From Monosporascus cannonballus (lineage: Eukaryota > Ascomycota > Sordariomycetes > Xylariales): DNA of 64,000 nt. The first letter of the stretch is position 1; each line of letters starts with the position of its first letter. Shown piece after piece: positions 25,207-38,708 of the stretch. The position numbers and the translations under genes are program-made. The notes under the pieces were generated by a model, which was given only the letters and a program-made list of their open reading frames with translations, made no database searches and was not told the origin of the DNA. Location: positions 203,706-267,705 of the forward strand of contig QJNS01000097.1 in NCBI GenBank assembly GCA_004154925.1, read 5' to 3'.

Positions 25207-28200
25207 ATTATTTCCTTTATTTAAGCTATTAATTTTTAATAATATTATTATTAATTTGATATAATGCATTTCGTAAATCTGATTATATATATTTGCCGAT
25301 AATTTATTGTTATATTATATTATAAATAATTTCCGTAATAATTAATACGTATTATATTACGTAATTGATTATATTTTGCTTAATTTCTTATTAGAATTTA
25401 TTTTTAATCTTACCTTATTTCCTTTTTTTTCTTTTCGCGTCCATATTTTTATTCCTTTTATATACGCGTTTTGTTCGGTTTCCCGTTTTTCTTTATTTTT
25501 ATTTTGCTTTTTCCGTTTATTTTGCATATTATTTCCGTTCGCCATATTTTTTTTTATAATGAATTCCAAAAAATGATATTTTAATATTAAGGAGAATTAA
25601 GATTTTTTCTAATATTATTTCCTTAATGCCAATTATAAAATAAATATTAATTATATTATGAATAATAATAAGCCGTATTATATTTACGTAATGTAAAGTT
25701 ATTTTAATTACCGTATAATTTATATTTAAGTTCCGGATACCTTAAATTATGTTATAATTAATTATTATTATAAGATTTTTTTATGTAATAAATAATTATT
25801 TTTAATATTATTAATATTATTATTTAATATTTATTTAAAATTTAATTATTTTTAAAAATATTATTCAAATAATTTTTTAATTTGGTACCGATAATTAGAA
25901 ATTAATCGATAAGTTCGAAAAAGTTTATATTTTAAGTACTTAATACGAATATTTCGATATGGTTACGATTAGTTATCGATATAACGTTTTTTATAAGGCC
26001 AAATTCGCTTTTAACATAATTATTATTAAGCAATATTATTTTTTAATATAATTAAAGTTAGTTTCTAATCGTTCGTTATAATTACGGAAATCCAGTTTTA
26101 ATATCGTTTTATAAGTTTATAAATTTATATCCTTTTTATAAATATTATGGGGTTTTTATTATTTTGTAATTAATTTCCGATTAAACGTAATTTTAAGGTA
26201 TCTTTATAAGTAAAATAATTTTCGAAAGTTATTATGTTATTACGCTTTCCGTTTACGAATATTTTCCGCCCGTTTTTCGACGTTTTAACAAATTTTTAAT
26301 ATTTATTAAAAATTATAATTAAAAAATAATTTTATCCGGCAAAATTATTACTAAATTTAAATATATTAAATATTTCAAAAATAACTTTTTATTTCCGATT
26401 AATAATAAATCATATTTTAATTATTTAGGCCTTATTTTTCGTAAAAAAATATTTTTAAGCTTTTTCCGGATTTTACGTTTAATAAATTTAATAAATATAT
26501 CTGTTTTTTGCCGTTAAATATTTTCCGATTATTTTCCGATATTTTTGTATTAACTTCCTTAATATATTTATTAAATATTAATTAATATAAAACATAATAA
26601 TTTAATACGAAATTTTATTTTCGAAATAAAAGTTTAATATTTTTTATATCGTTTATAAATTTCTAATCTATATATAATAAAGTAATTATTTGTTAAAAGT
26701 TTAATAATAATTATATAATTAAATAATATTTTAATATTAATATTTTAATTTTATTTAAAATCATTTTTTATAATTTTTATTATTATTAGGCGATTAATAC
26801 CCGGTTAAGTTATTATCATTTTGTAATTTTTAAATTATTTTATTTTCTATATACGTATTTAATTTTTTTTCTTAATAATATAATATTTTAAATGCGTATT
26901 TAAAATGTTTTCGGAATTTTTATATATTATATTTGGCGGACCAATTTTTTTATTTAATTAGATATTTATGTTATTTCCGGTTATTTCGATAATAAACGAT
27001 ATTTTTTATTTTTTATTTTTTTATTTCTTTATTAAGTCCGGTAATATTATCTGGATATCGCCCGGTTTCTGGTTATATTATGGTTTTAATAAAGATATTA
27101 AAAATATATTTTATATCCGTTAATATTTGATAAAAAGGATTAATTTGTACGTTTAAAAATTTATTTATTTTTTAATTATAATTTAAATATAAAAAAATAA
27201 AAATTTTTTATTTTTAAATTTAAAGTTTTTGATTAATAAGTTTATTTATTATTTTAATTAAATTCTTATAAATATATAATATTAATTATAATATTTTTAA
27301 ACTGTTGTTAGTTTTTTAATATTTATATATTATTTAATATTTAGCTGTTATTTTTTAAAACGTTTTTTAATTTTTTATATTTATTTTTTAAATTTTTATA
27401 AAAATATTTTATTATTTTTAAATAATATTTATATAAGGTTTCGAATAAAAAACGGCCGGTAAACGTATTCCGTATATTATTATTTACGAATTCCGTATTT
27501 CGTAATAATTTTATTTAATTATTTTGATATTTATTAATACAATTACGAAAATAATATTTTAAAACTTAATAAATACGTTCCGTTTATTTATTGGTTTACG
27601 GATAGTAAACGGTTAATATTTGCCGTTTTATTTTTTGTTTTTTTATAATATTCCGCTTAAAATTAATTTATAAATAATTTGTTTTTATCTTTAATAATTT
27701 TGGTTAACGTATTAAATTTGTATTTAATTTCGTTATAAAATAATTAAGTTAATTCGGTTATAATTAAAGTTTTAACCGTAAAAATAAATAATTTTAATTT
27801 CGTAAAATAATTAATAATTATTAGGATTATGTCGTATTTTAACCCGTTTAAACTTAGGTTTTTGGAAAATTCCGTAATAAAATTTAACAAGATTTTTTAA
27901 AATTTCTTTTTAAATAATAATAATGGTTATAATTATTTATATGGTTTATAGCGTAACTTTATTATATCCTAATAATTCGAATATTATTTAGCATATTTTC
28001 GGATATTATTTGCCATATTTGTTTAATAAAAAATTTTAATTATTAGTTTTAACGTATGGATATATTTTATATATTTTAATTTTGTAATATTATTATATTA
28101 ATTAATTAATTACTTCTATACAACGTTTTACAATAGGACTACGAATTTATCCCTATAATATAAAAATTTATTTAAATTTTAAAAATATTTTTCTTTTATT

Positions 28201-28779
28201 TCGGCTTAATATTTAATTATCCGTATTAATTTTGTAATATTTAAGTTTTTAATTTTTAATTTTCGAACTTAATCGTAAAATTATTAAAAGGTTTTTGATT
28301 AAAATATTATTTTGTCCTTAAATACCTTTTTTATTAAATAACGTAAAATATATAAATTATAAATAATAATTTTAATTTTAATTTCGTTTTTTTCTAAATT
28401 TTTTGGATTTCGATTATAACATAATTATAATTTATAATTATTATTATTTAATTATTAATTATGTTATTATTATAATTTGCGTTTATATTATTGTTTATAA
28501 AAAATAAATTTAGCAAATATATAGTTTTTTATTTTTAATTTGTTTTCGAAACGTTTTTGTAATCGTATAATAAGAGTTTTTCGTTTTTTTATGCGGATAA
28601 TAATTATTTGAATTTTCGTTACTTAACATTTATTTGGGAATTTTATAACGAACGAATTTTATATTACTTTTATATGGCCTTTTACCTTCTTATAATATTT
28701 TAAATCGCGTTATATATTTATAATTATTTTTCGTACGTTTTTCGGTATATTATTCGTAAATCCGAATTTTTTAAATAAT

Positions 28780-28995
28780 ATAAGAATTATATTTTTATAT
28801 GTAATTTCTTTTAATATATAATCCGGACGTTTAAATAACTTATTTACCGGATTAATCGTATCCGGTTGGTATTAGATTTCAAAATTAAATTACATAAGGC
28901 GGTAAATTTATTAAGTTCATTTTCCTTTAAGGTTACGCATTAACGCCTTTATTATGTTTTTTAATGCCATATAATCGATAAATATTAAAAGTTTT
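28780..28995 (-). pseudogene. Gypsy RNase H/connector relic of element 2
   Basis: The minus strand reads DYMALKNIIKALMRNLKGK, then, after stops, NFEI-x-YQPDTINPVNK and RPDY. This matches the family pattern of RNase H ending in a TD-x-x-AL-x-x-F segment followed by FxIxYxPGxxNPAD...RRPDY. Several stops sit where Gln or Trp codons are expected. Dead. Confidence 0.7.
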
Positions 28996-31900
28996 CTTTC
29001 CCGTACTTTTAAGGTATTACTGTTAATATTTTATATTTTTTATAATTGTTAATAATTTTTATTATTTTATAACTTATTGCTTTTCGGTTAGATTTAATTT
29101 TTGCAATTAATATATAATTAAGCGTTAATATTTTCCGTATTTTGATAAAAATATTTTTAATATAGTTTTTATTAAGGCGTTTATTTTAATTCTGGTATTT
29201 TTGGTACTATTTTAATATCGGAAAATGGTTGCCGATTAAAAGGTATTTTTTAAATTTCGGAATATTGTTTTAATTTTTTCGGGTTATTGAAATTTTATTA
29301 ATTTCTTTTTGCCTTATACTTTTTTTAGAAATTTAATAATAAGTTCGATAATGCGTAAGTAATAAGCGATAAATTCTTTATAAAAATTTGCGAATTTTAA
29401 AAATATTTAAATATTATAAATTAATTTTAGTTTTGATTATATTTTGATAATATTAACCCGTCGGAGGTTTATTTTTAATTATTAGTATTAATTATAAATT
29501 TTAGAAACTTTATCTTTTTTTAAACAAATTTATATTTAAATATTTTGCTAAAAAATTAATATTATAATAACTGTTTATAAATTAATTAAAAATATTTTGC
29601 ATATTTTTTATTATCTGAATAAATAATTATATTATTTAAATATATTATATATATATAGTTAATTAATTTAATTAGTCTTATATATGTGTATGTTTAAAAC
29701 GTAATTAACGTATTAATAAGGCTAAATAATATAATCGTATATTTAAATTATTCGTATTTTGTTCGGAAAACGAATTTTTATTAATCACTTTTTTTAAGTT
29801 TAATATAATAATAAATATTTTTAAAATTAATTTTCGAAAGTATTTTACTTTATTTTAAGCGATTTATTATTTTTAAGATTAAAGGTAAAAAATATTGGTT
29901 TTTTATCGTTATCCGATTTAACCTTTTATAATTAACGTATAATCGGAAATTAATTTTTTTAAACATAAATAATATTACTACTTTTACGTCCGTTTTCGAA
30001 TAATGTATTTAGCTTATTTTCAGAATTTTTCGAATATATTTTTCGAATATTTTTCTTTAGATTTTCAAAATAAGGTAAATTAGGCCGAATAAAGGCGTTT
30101 TTCCTGGGATTAGATTTATTGCATATTTTGTCCCTAATAATTAAGGTATTTTTTGGTTGTTTTTTCGGAATATATTTGCCGGAAATTTTTTAAGTATGTA
30201 AGAAAATTGATTAATCCCTGTTTTTATTATTTTCCAAATTCCGGAATATCTAATTTTTCGGTTAGGTTTAATAAATTAACGGTATAAATTTGCGTACTAA
30301 AAAGCGTTAAATTTGAAATTTTTTATTTATCGACTTCTTATAACGGTTCGTATAATTATTAATATATGATTATATTTAGCAAAATTCTTTATTTATTTAT
30401 TCCGGATTTAAATAATAAGAAATCGGACGTTTTTTAATTAAGGTATATTATAAAATAAATTTACTTAAAATTTCGTTTATTTTTATTATTAATTATTATG
30501 TTAATAAAAATTTTGTAAGCCTTATAATATTTGGTATATATATTATTAATGCCGATAAAGCCCGGAATATTTATAAAAATTAATTAAAAATTAAATTTTT
30601 TAATAACCTTTTATTTATAATATTTATTTATGCTTTGGTATCCATATTTATTTATACTGCTATATCTCCCGTATTCTTTTTAATAAATATGTTCCTTTTA
30701 AAAAGCGGTTTTATTTCGACCGTCCTATAGTTATTCGCCAAAATAAATTAAACGTATACGTTTATTCCGGCTTTTTTTTGGGTTTACGTTTAGAAATTAA
30801 TTTAATTTATAGTTATATATTATAACGTTTTATACGGCCTTCTGAAATTAATTTCCGTAGTGGCCAAAATAATAAGGTTTTTGTATTTTCTTTAAATTTG
30901 TAATTTACGTTTTTTTAATCTGGTTTCCCATAATTATATTATTTAAATAAGCCTTTATAAAAATTAAAAATATGAAATCGTACGAATTTGTTCCGATCGG
31001 AATTAAATCGGCGATTATTTACCTTCCGAATATAAAAACGTTTATAATCCTTATTATTTTTATACGGCATTTTTAATTTGTTTTAAGGATTTTTTCCGAA
31101 AACGTTAAAATAAAATTGTTTATTTTTATTAATACCTTTAACGAAAAATAATCGGTTTTTTTCACCTTTTTCCAAACGTCCTAATAACGTTTTACTTTAT
31201 TTATTACGTTATTAATTCGTTTTAACTTAAGATTTTTTCGTAATATAGTATTTCGTAACCTTAATATTAATTTATAAAAATAATTAAAAACAAAATATTT
31301 ATTATCTCGATCGTTTTCCGGGTTAAAAATATTTACAAATTTTATTTTATAAATTAGGAACTTTTATATAACGTAAAAGTTTAACGGCGATTAATTAAAT
31401 TATTATTATAATTTCATAAATTAATCTTTTTATTCCTTATCAAAAAACTAAAATTTACGTAATTTCTCTTAATAAAAATCCATAAATCTTTTATTTTTAA
31501 TTTTTTTATAATTAAAATAATTAAATATTACGGGGTATAATTATTATGCATTCGTAATAAAAACGTTTATATAACCTATAACTTATTAAATATAAATAAA
31601 AATATTTCGCCTTAATTTTTCGACGTAAATGTCCATAATAATTTTTATTTAATTTTTTTAATTAATGTACGTTCGGAAAAGTTCGGATAATTATAATGTA
31701 ATATTTATTTATTGCCTTTAAGCTTTTGCGATAATATCGTAATTAATTTATAAAGTTTTGCTTTTTTAATTTATGCCATTATTTGTTATTCGGCCAATTA
31801 TCGGAATAATTCCGAATATTATTTATTTTATTAACGAATAATTTCCAAAATCTAATTATTATTAAGGGGTTTAACTTTTTTTGGTTTAAATTCCGGAACC

Positions 31901-32180
31901 CATTCGTTATATTATGCCCGTTTTTTAACCGTTTAATTAACGGTTATTAGGACGTATTCTTATTATATATATAAGGTAATTCGGAATCCCGGGAACTATA
32001 GTTCTTTATCTGTTAAAATTCCGTTATAAGTTTTTTCGCTTATTTCCATACCGTAATCGATCGTTTATCGGTTAGGTTCCGATCGACAATCTTTTCGATT
32101 AATAACTTAGGTTCGTTTTGCAATCGGCGAGCTTTGCTTCTAGTAATTATCGCGTTACCTTTTATAATAAATGGAAGAAT

Positions 32181-32386
32181 TGTAAAATAATGGATAGCTA
32201 TAAGTTAGATAAGGTAATTTCCGACTAATCGTAAAGCAGATTCCAAGAAATAAATATATTAGGTTATTTCCATTTAGCGTTTTCTATTAGCTGCCAGATA
32301 ATGGATTTATATTAATAAGTAGGTCGGTGGCTGATTGGTAGCTGGTCGGCTACCAGCCTTATTCTTATAGGGGCTATATTCTCACA
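32181..32386 (-). repeat. Right LTR (5' LTR) of element 2
   Basis: 206 bp, TGTAAAATAATGG...TTCTCACA, followed by the CTTTT target duplication. Confidence 0.9.
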
Positions 32387-32525
32387 CTTTTATAAGTAAA
32401 AGTATCGTAAAATAAAATAATGTATTTCTTTAAATAATTAATTATTTTAATATAAGTTATTTTTTAAATCCTTTTTTTCAAATTTTATTTATTTATTTTT
32501 TCTTTATTCTTTAATATTATTTTTA

Positions 32526-32527
<2 letters not shown>

Positions 32528-32606
<79 letters not shown>
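32528..32606 (+). repeat. (AAT)n microsatellite
   Basis: About 26 uninterrupted ATA/TAA trinucleotides in the interior of element 1, just outside element 2. Confidence 0.9.
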
Positions 32607-32608
<2 letters not shown>

Positions 32609-33059
32609 TATTTTTCCGTATTATATTATATTATCGTTATTTCGACGCCATATGTCGGTAATCGTCCGATTTTACGTTAATTTACGTAAAGGATAAATAT
32701 AAATTATTTTATATTTTTATATTTAAAAAGAAAACCATTATAATATAATATAAAATAATAAATATAACAATTAATGTAATTTTTAACGGCCTTAAATAAA
32801 TACGGTTATTATAAAGCTTAAGGTAAATTTATATCGTTATATGTTAATTTACGTAATACGTTATTTTTTTATTATTTGCATTATTATTAAATTTTTATAA
32901 TAATTTATTAATATTTTAAAAATTTATATTATTAATTTTATTGTAATAATAGCCGTTAATTTTAATATTTTTAGCGTAAATTATTTATTTTTTATTTTTT
33001 ATAATATTATAATTATAGCCTAAATAAAAAATTATTATTAATTAAATATAGCAAATTAT

Positions 33060-33470
33060 TAAGGCGGCCTAGGTAATCGTAAAAAAGGTCTTATAAAGCA
33101 AAAAAGCCGCCGCCGCCATACCTATTACCAAAAAGGCGGAGGCCGATACCGCTACTATGGCGGAACGGTAAGAAAGTAAACGCCTTACTGTCGAACGCCT
33201 GGCTACTGCCGCCGAAAAAACGCCAAAGCGGTCGACGACGCAACTAATTACCTTACCAAATTTAGAATTATGCAAAAGCGTACCGCTAACGCTTTCGAAA
33301 ATATTTAAAAAAAGTTGGTTACTTTTTAAAAGCTTTATCGTAAAATGGTATATATTCTTACGACTAGCTATTAATAATACCGCAACTGTTAATTCGTTAT
33401 TACCTAAAATGCCGATATCTTACAGGCGCCTTTTTACAGGGGTTCGATTTCCCCGCCTAAGAACGAGAAG
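33060..33470. other. GC-richer island with coding-like and tRNA-like traces
   Basis: Lies between elements 2 and 3. From 33060 the plus strand reads a Lys/Ala/Glu-rich segment whose stops are all TAG or TAA in positions compatible with former CAG/CAA (for example KRLTVERLATAAEKTPKRST). The minus strand has a 68-codon frame (33275-33069) with a hydrophobic stretch AFLVIGMAAAAFLL; only one reading can be real. At 33353-33466 lie a B-box-like GGTTCGATTTC, a loop CTGTTAA (as in tRNA-Asn) and ends TTCTTA/TAAGAA that could pair. Spacing is too long for a normal tRNA. Not assigned. Confidence 0.35.
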
Positions 33471-33783
33471 GACAAAAATTTGGAAAAGTAATAAGGGAAT
33501 CGCTATTGGGTCGTTATATAATTTCGTTTTTTTAATTTGTTTTTTGATTTTTAAATTTTCAAATATCCGCCCGGCATAATACCGGCACTTCGTTAATAAT
33601 TAGCAACGTATTGCCTAGATAAATAGAATTATTATTTTTATTTTATTCCATCTTTAAAGTTTTTTTAATTTTTTTCGTATTTCCTTTTTACCTTTTTACT
33701 TACGTTATCCGATAATTCCTACGAATTATTTTCATTATTATACCTTTTCTATCGTATTAAATATTACTTATTACGGTCGTACG

Positions 33784-33972
33784 TATAATGGGGCTGTATG
33801 GAGCCCTATTATGAAACACTGGACAAACGCCGGTACTAAGCAGCATTAACGCAGCGCTTTATATGCGAATACACATAACCGTATTTTTATTTTCCCTTTT
33901 TTTTCCTCTTTAGCTAGAAAATAAACTTTTATTAATAATTAATTGCAGACCGTTTAGGTAAAGCCTTTTACA
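33784..33972 (+). repeat. 5' LTR of element 3
   Basis: Begins TATAATGGGGC (probably once TGT...) and ends AGCCTTTTACA. 189 bp. Confidence 0.88.
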
Positions 33973-36100
33973 TATTTTTTAGCTTATTATTTAGCAAAAT
34001 AGAAAACGTTCGGAATTAAAAATTACGATTTTCGAACGTTTTTTACGAGGCTCAGTAAAAGGCCTTTATCAACCCAGAATTACAAAAAGTAGTTAACGTT
34101 ATAACGGAAACCTTAATAAGTTCGATAACGGTTATAAAATAACATATAAGTTATTAGTTCGAAAAAAGCAAAAAAAGGATAATCTAATTGTGTAAATATA
34201 TAAAAACGTAATATAAGGTAAATAAAATACTAATATAAATAGCCGAATAATTTAAAAACGGTTTAATTATTTAATAAGAATTTATTACTTAATTATAAAT
34301 TCGGATTACGATAGCCCTTATAAATACCGATTTTTTTTCGACTTAATAATAATTGGAAACATAATTAAATTATTTTGTAACAATAACTTGAATAATCGAA
34401 TTAATATTAAGAGTTACATGGAAATTATTATTCTGGCTGGAAAAATTCGACAAAATAAAAAAGAAATTCCTTAGATAATATATATATATAATTTATAAAT
34501 TCGAATTAAACCTTATTTTCAAAAAAGGAATTCGTAAGCAATTTTATGCTATATATAAAAAGTTCGAAATTAATATATAACGTACGGTTATTATTTATTA
34601 TATATTTAAAATTTAAATAATATTTATAACCTTTTGAATTTCTTTTAGATATTATACGAATAATATGATAATCGGCATAAAAAGAAAAAAGTAACCGAAT
34701 GTTTTTAAAACTTAAGGTAAACCGATAATACAAAATTTTCGTTATTTTATTTTTTGTTCGAAAGAACGTTAATAAACGTAAAAAAGATTATCTGGTTAAC
34801 GGAAACGAAACTTATATTTTTAAAAGAAACATTAAAAAAAAATTAAGTTTTAATCCTAATAAACTTTCTTAAAAGCTATAATGCATAAATAAATAAGGTA
34901 ATAGAAATCGCCGGACGCCTTAAAGAAATAACGTAGTAAAAAAAACGAATAAGTTTTTAATAACTTAGTCGAGCGGTAATAACTAAGCGAAAAGTAATTT
35001 AAATAATAATATAAATATAACGGGTATTTCGGTAATAAAACGGCAAAAGTAAAAACCCCAAATTTCATCCTTAACGTTAAAGTAATATGCGCAATAAGTA
35101 ATTTAAAAAAAACGGAACGCTCGTAAAGCGAAAGGCCTTTATTTGCGTTATAGGCGTTTTAATTATAGGGCGAACCGTTGCCCGTTTATACTAATAAAGA
35201 AACCGTAAAGACAAATTAATTCTTTGAAAACGTATAAAAATAAAAAGTCCGAATTTGAAAGCAAAAAGGAAAAAAATAATTTTTGAATATCGGCGCGTTT
35301 CGAAACAAAAAATAACCTAGGCCGAAATAACGATTACGAAATAAAATATAAACGATATTTTATTTATTATTAATACTTATATTAATTAAGAAATATTTAT
35401 AAAAACTTTTATTAATTAAGAATATAAATATTTTGTCGTAATAATCGAAACATTTATAAAATACTTACGGTTACCGCATATTTTAATAAAATTATACGAA
35501 TTAAGAAAAGTTTAAAAAAAGTTAATAACGATAAGAAAAAATTAAGGAAATAATATATATAAAAATAGATATCGACGGTTTCAAAACTAGGATATTTGCA
35601 TATATTATTAATGGCCTTAATTACTTTTTAATTTTGGGAAAACCTTAAATAAAGTATTATAACGTCGTATACGTAACGTAAAAGCATTTTTTGACGGTAA
35701 GCATAATAAGTTATATAAGAATTTACGAAAAAAAATACGAAACTTAAAAAAATGGCGTAAAAGTAATTTACGAAAAGAAAAAATTTTAACTGCCGTTTTT
35801 AGAATAGAATTTCGAAGAATAAAAAAATTAAAAGGATTAAATAAGAAATTTAATTGTTTTTAATTATTTTAGCTAATATTAATAAGGCGTTAACGTTTAA
35901 AAAAAGTGGAAATTAACAAAAAACTTTTATTTAGGTTAAAAACGTTTCGGAAATTATTCGATAAAAAATTAGGTAACGCCTTATTTTTATCTCGTTCTAA
36001 AATAGACCATACGATTTTATTACGCAAAAACAAAATAAAAAGGAAAATATTAGTATTATAGGGGCCCTTATATGATATAATTAGAGACAAATTATTAGCC

Positions 36101-36850
36101 TTGAGGAAACTTTTAACGGAGCTTTTAAATAAAGGGTATATCCGCGTAAATAATTTGCCCGTAAAGGTTTTCGTTTTATTTATAAAGAAACCCGGAGAAA
36201 AGTTGCGTTATTGTTACAATTATCGGGCGTTAAATATAATAACCGAAAAAAACCGTTATTTTTTACCCCTTATTTCGGATATTTTGAAATTATTTTCTTA
36301 CGTTAAATAATTTATGAAAATAAACGTTCGAATAACGTTTTATAAAATTAAGATTAAGGAGAAAAACGAATAAAAAACGGTATTCCGAATATATTTCGGC
36401 TTATACGAATAACTAGTAATACCGTTCGGCTTATACGGGATTTTCGTAACCTTTTAACGATACGTTAACAGAGTTCTAAGAAAGTACCTTAATGTTTTTT
36501 GCTTAACGTATATAAATAATATTTTTTTTTCAGATTTAAGAAGAATTATATATAAAAAATAAAAAAGGTCCTAAGTCGTTTAAGAAAAACGGGTTTAAAT
36601 CTAGATATTTCCAAATGCGAATTCGCCGTAAAAACGACAAAATATCTTGAATTTATTATAGACGCCAAAAAGGGAATATAAATGGACTTCGAAAAGTTAT
36701 GCATAATCAAAAAGTGGAAAATTCCTAAAATATTTAAGGGGATCCGAAATTTTTTAGAGTTGGTAAATTTTACCGCAATTTTATAACCTATTACGCGGAT
36801 ATATTAGTACCGTTAATTGCTTTAACCCGAAAAGGAACTTTATTCCATTA
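36101..36850 (+). pseudogene. Gypsy reverse transcriptase relic of element 3
   Basis: The longest surviving frame, 36101-36310, reads LTELLNKGYI, then KVFVLFIKKPGEKLRYCYNY, RALNII and KNRY. This is the N-terminal half of a Gypsy reverse transcriptase. After a TAA the homology continues through further stops: KCEFAV with TTKYLEF at about 36.6 kb and RNFLELVNFTA at about 36.75 kb, the segment after the catalytic fingers. Not functional. Confidence 0.85.
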
Positions 36851-38277
36851 AAGAAAAAAAAGAAAGTAATATTCGAATATTTTAAAAGTGTTTTTATAAC
36901 GGACCCGATTTTGACATAATAAAACTCCGAGAAATTTGTAATATTAAAAATAAATTATTTATAGATAATATACGGAAATTACTTATTTTAAGTTAATAAA
37001 TTAAGAATATTACGTCCGCTTACTTATTATTTTAAGAAATTAAATCCCGTTAAAATTAAATACGAAATATATAATAAGAAATTTTTAACGGTAATAAATT
37101 ATTTAAAAACGTAAAATATGGAATTATATAACGTAATAACCCCATTTAAGATTATTATTAATTATAAAAATTTAAAGTATTTTATAATTATTAAAAAATT
37201 AAACAAATACCAAGTAAAATAATTAAAGAAATTATTTTATTTTCATTTTTATTTTGAATTTTATATAAATTGTTTAAATATTAAAGTCGATATATTTTTG
37301 CTTAAAAATAAAATATATTTATAAGGCAAAGGAATAATCGGAAAACCGTGCGAAAACGTTAATTAATAAAGGATAAATAATTACTTATATTATTTACGAA
37401 AAATAAAAAATGTATTAAAAATACGATGATAATCAATAATATTAATATTAAAAATCATACATTATTTTGAACAACGTAAATATTTTAATATTAGAAAAGT
37501 TTTTAAAAGTTTTAAAACGTAATATTAAAATATAATAAAAGTTATAACCATATTATTAAGGCTATTATAAAAAATATAATTTTTTACAGAATTAAAATTA
37601 TTAATATTAATTACGGAATATATTTTAAACGTTAAAGGCCTTTTTTAATTTCTGGAATATTTTTAGATTTCAAATTAAAAATAGCTTAAAACGGCCTTAA
37701 TAGAAAATACTTACGATTTCTATATGGTAAGTTACCTAAGTAAAGAGATTACAATAACGGTATTTTCGAAAAACTTTTTCTGGCCGGGTATATATCGTAT
37801 AATAAGGTAATTTTGTAGGAATTACGACGTATACGGCTATAAAAACGTATAGAAAATAGGGAAAAAGATTATTAAAATTAATCCTGGTTTCCGAACGATT
37901 TTATAACGAATTATTAATTGATTTTATAACCGATTTATTAATCGTTTTAAAATATAACCTGTATTGTTTAATAATTATAATAAACCGATTATTTAAAGTA
38001 ATAATTTTAAAAATAAAACGTACGATAAATATAAAAATATATTACAAATTTTATATTTTCTTTAAACTTTGTATAAGTAATAAAGGAATTAATGAAGTAA
38101 AGAAATTCTAAATTAAATTTTGCAAATTAATAAGGATAAAATAACGTTTTTTTTTACCGTATATTATTTAAAAACCGATAATATTATGGAAAAAGTTAAT
38201 TAAAAAATATTAATTTATTTACGATTTTCGTAATGTATTCGTAATAAAAATAAAATAAGTTTTTTTTCGGAGCCGAT

Positions 38278-38708
38278 TGTTACGTTCAGAAGGGATTCCA
38301 CTAGGCCCAAAGGAGGCCCAGGAAGTTGGAAACGTTCGGGATCTCCACCTTCCATCGGATAAACCTCGGGTCTCTATTAATCTCCAGAGATACCAGGAAA
38401 CTTGTGGACGATAAACATTATGGTCTTTCGAAACCCCCAGAAACCATAAAAAACATAAAGGATAAAAAGGATATATAAGGTTTGGGTTTCCTATGTAAAT
38501 AGCCACTTACTTAGTTTTTCGTTCCTTAATTATTAATTTAAGCTTTTAGCCAGAGGTAACTGTACCATTCTTTGATTAAGAAAGGAGTACCTTGAAATCT
38601 TCTTAACGAACATACTGAATCATTTTTCGCCCTATTGTTACCTGCAAATCAAGACCCTTTTCGGATACTGCTCATACCTCCAGGTGGATGTATGACAGGT
38701 TCGTTACA
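38278..38708 (+). mobile_element. 431-bp solo LTR inside element 3
   Basis: TGTTACG...CGTTACA, flanked by identical CCGAT at 38273-38277 and 38709-38713. Much less AT-rich than its surroundings. Contains a TATA-like GGATATATAAGG near its middle. It is the footprint of a retrotransposon that recombined out. Strand is given from the TATA direction only. Confidence 0.9.

Larger units (their letters stand above)
25001..32386 (-). mobile_element. Gypsy LTR retrotransposon nested in element 1 (element 2)
   Basis: 206-bp LTRs at 25001-25206 and 32181-32386, with CTTTT at 24996-25000 and 32387-32391. Length 7386 bp. Orientation is minus. Near the right end the minus strand reads a gag-like N-terminus (TTRSKARRLQNEPKLL) after stop-free stretches. 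At about 28.78-28.99 kb it reads an RNase H-to-integrase linker of Gypsy type (NFEI, YQPDTINPVNK, RPDY). A purine-rich tract precedes the left LTR on the minus strand. The body is extremely AT-rich with stops throughout. Confidence 0.92.

Noticed and set aside
25376..25576. Overlapping 66-codon frames on both strands
   Set aside because: Products of T-rich sequence inside a decayed retrotransposon; Phe/Leu or Lys/Asn runs without motif.
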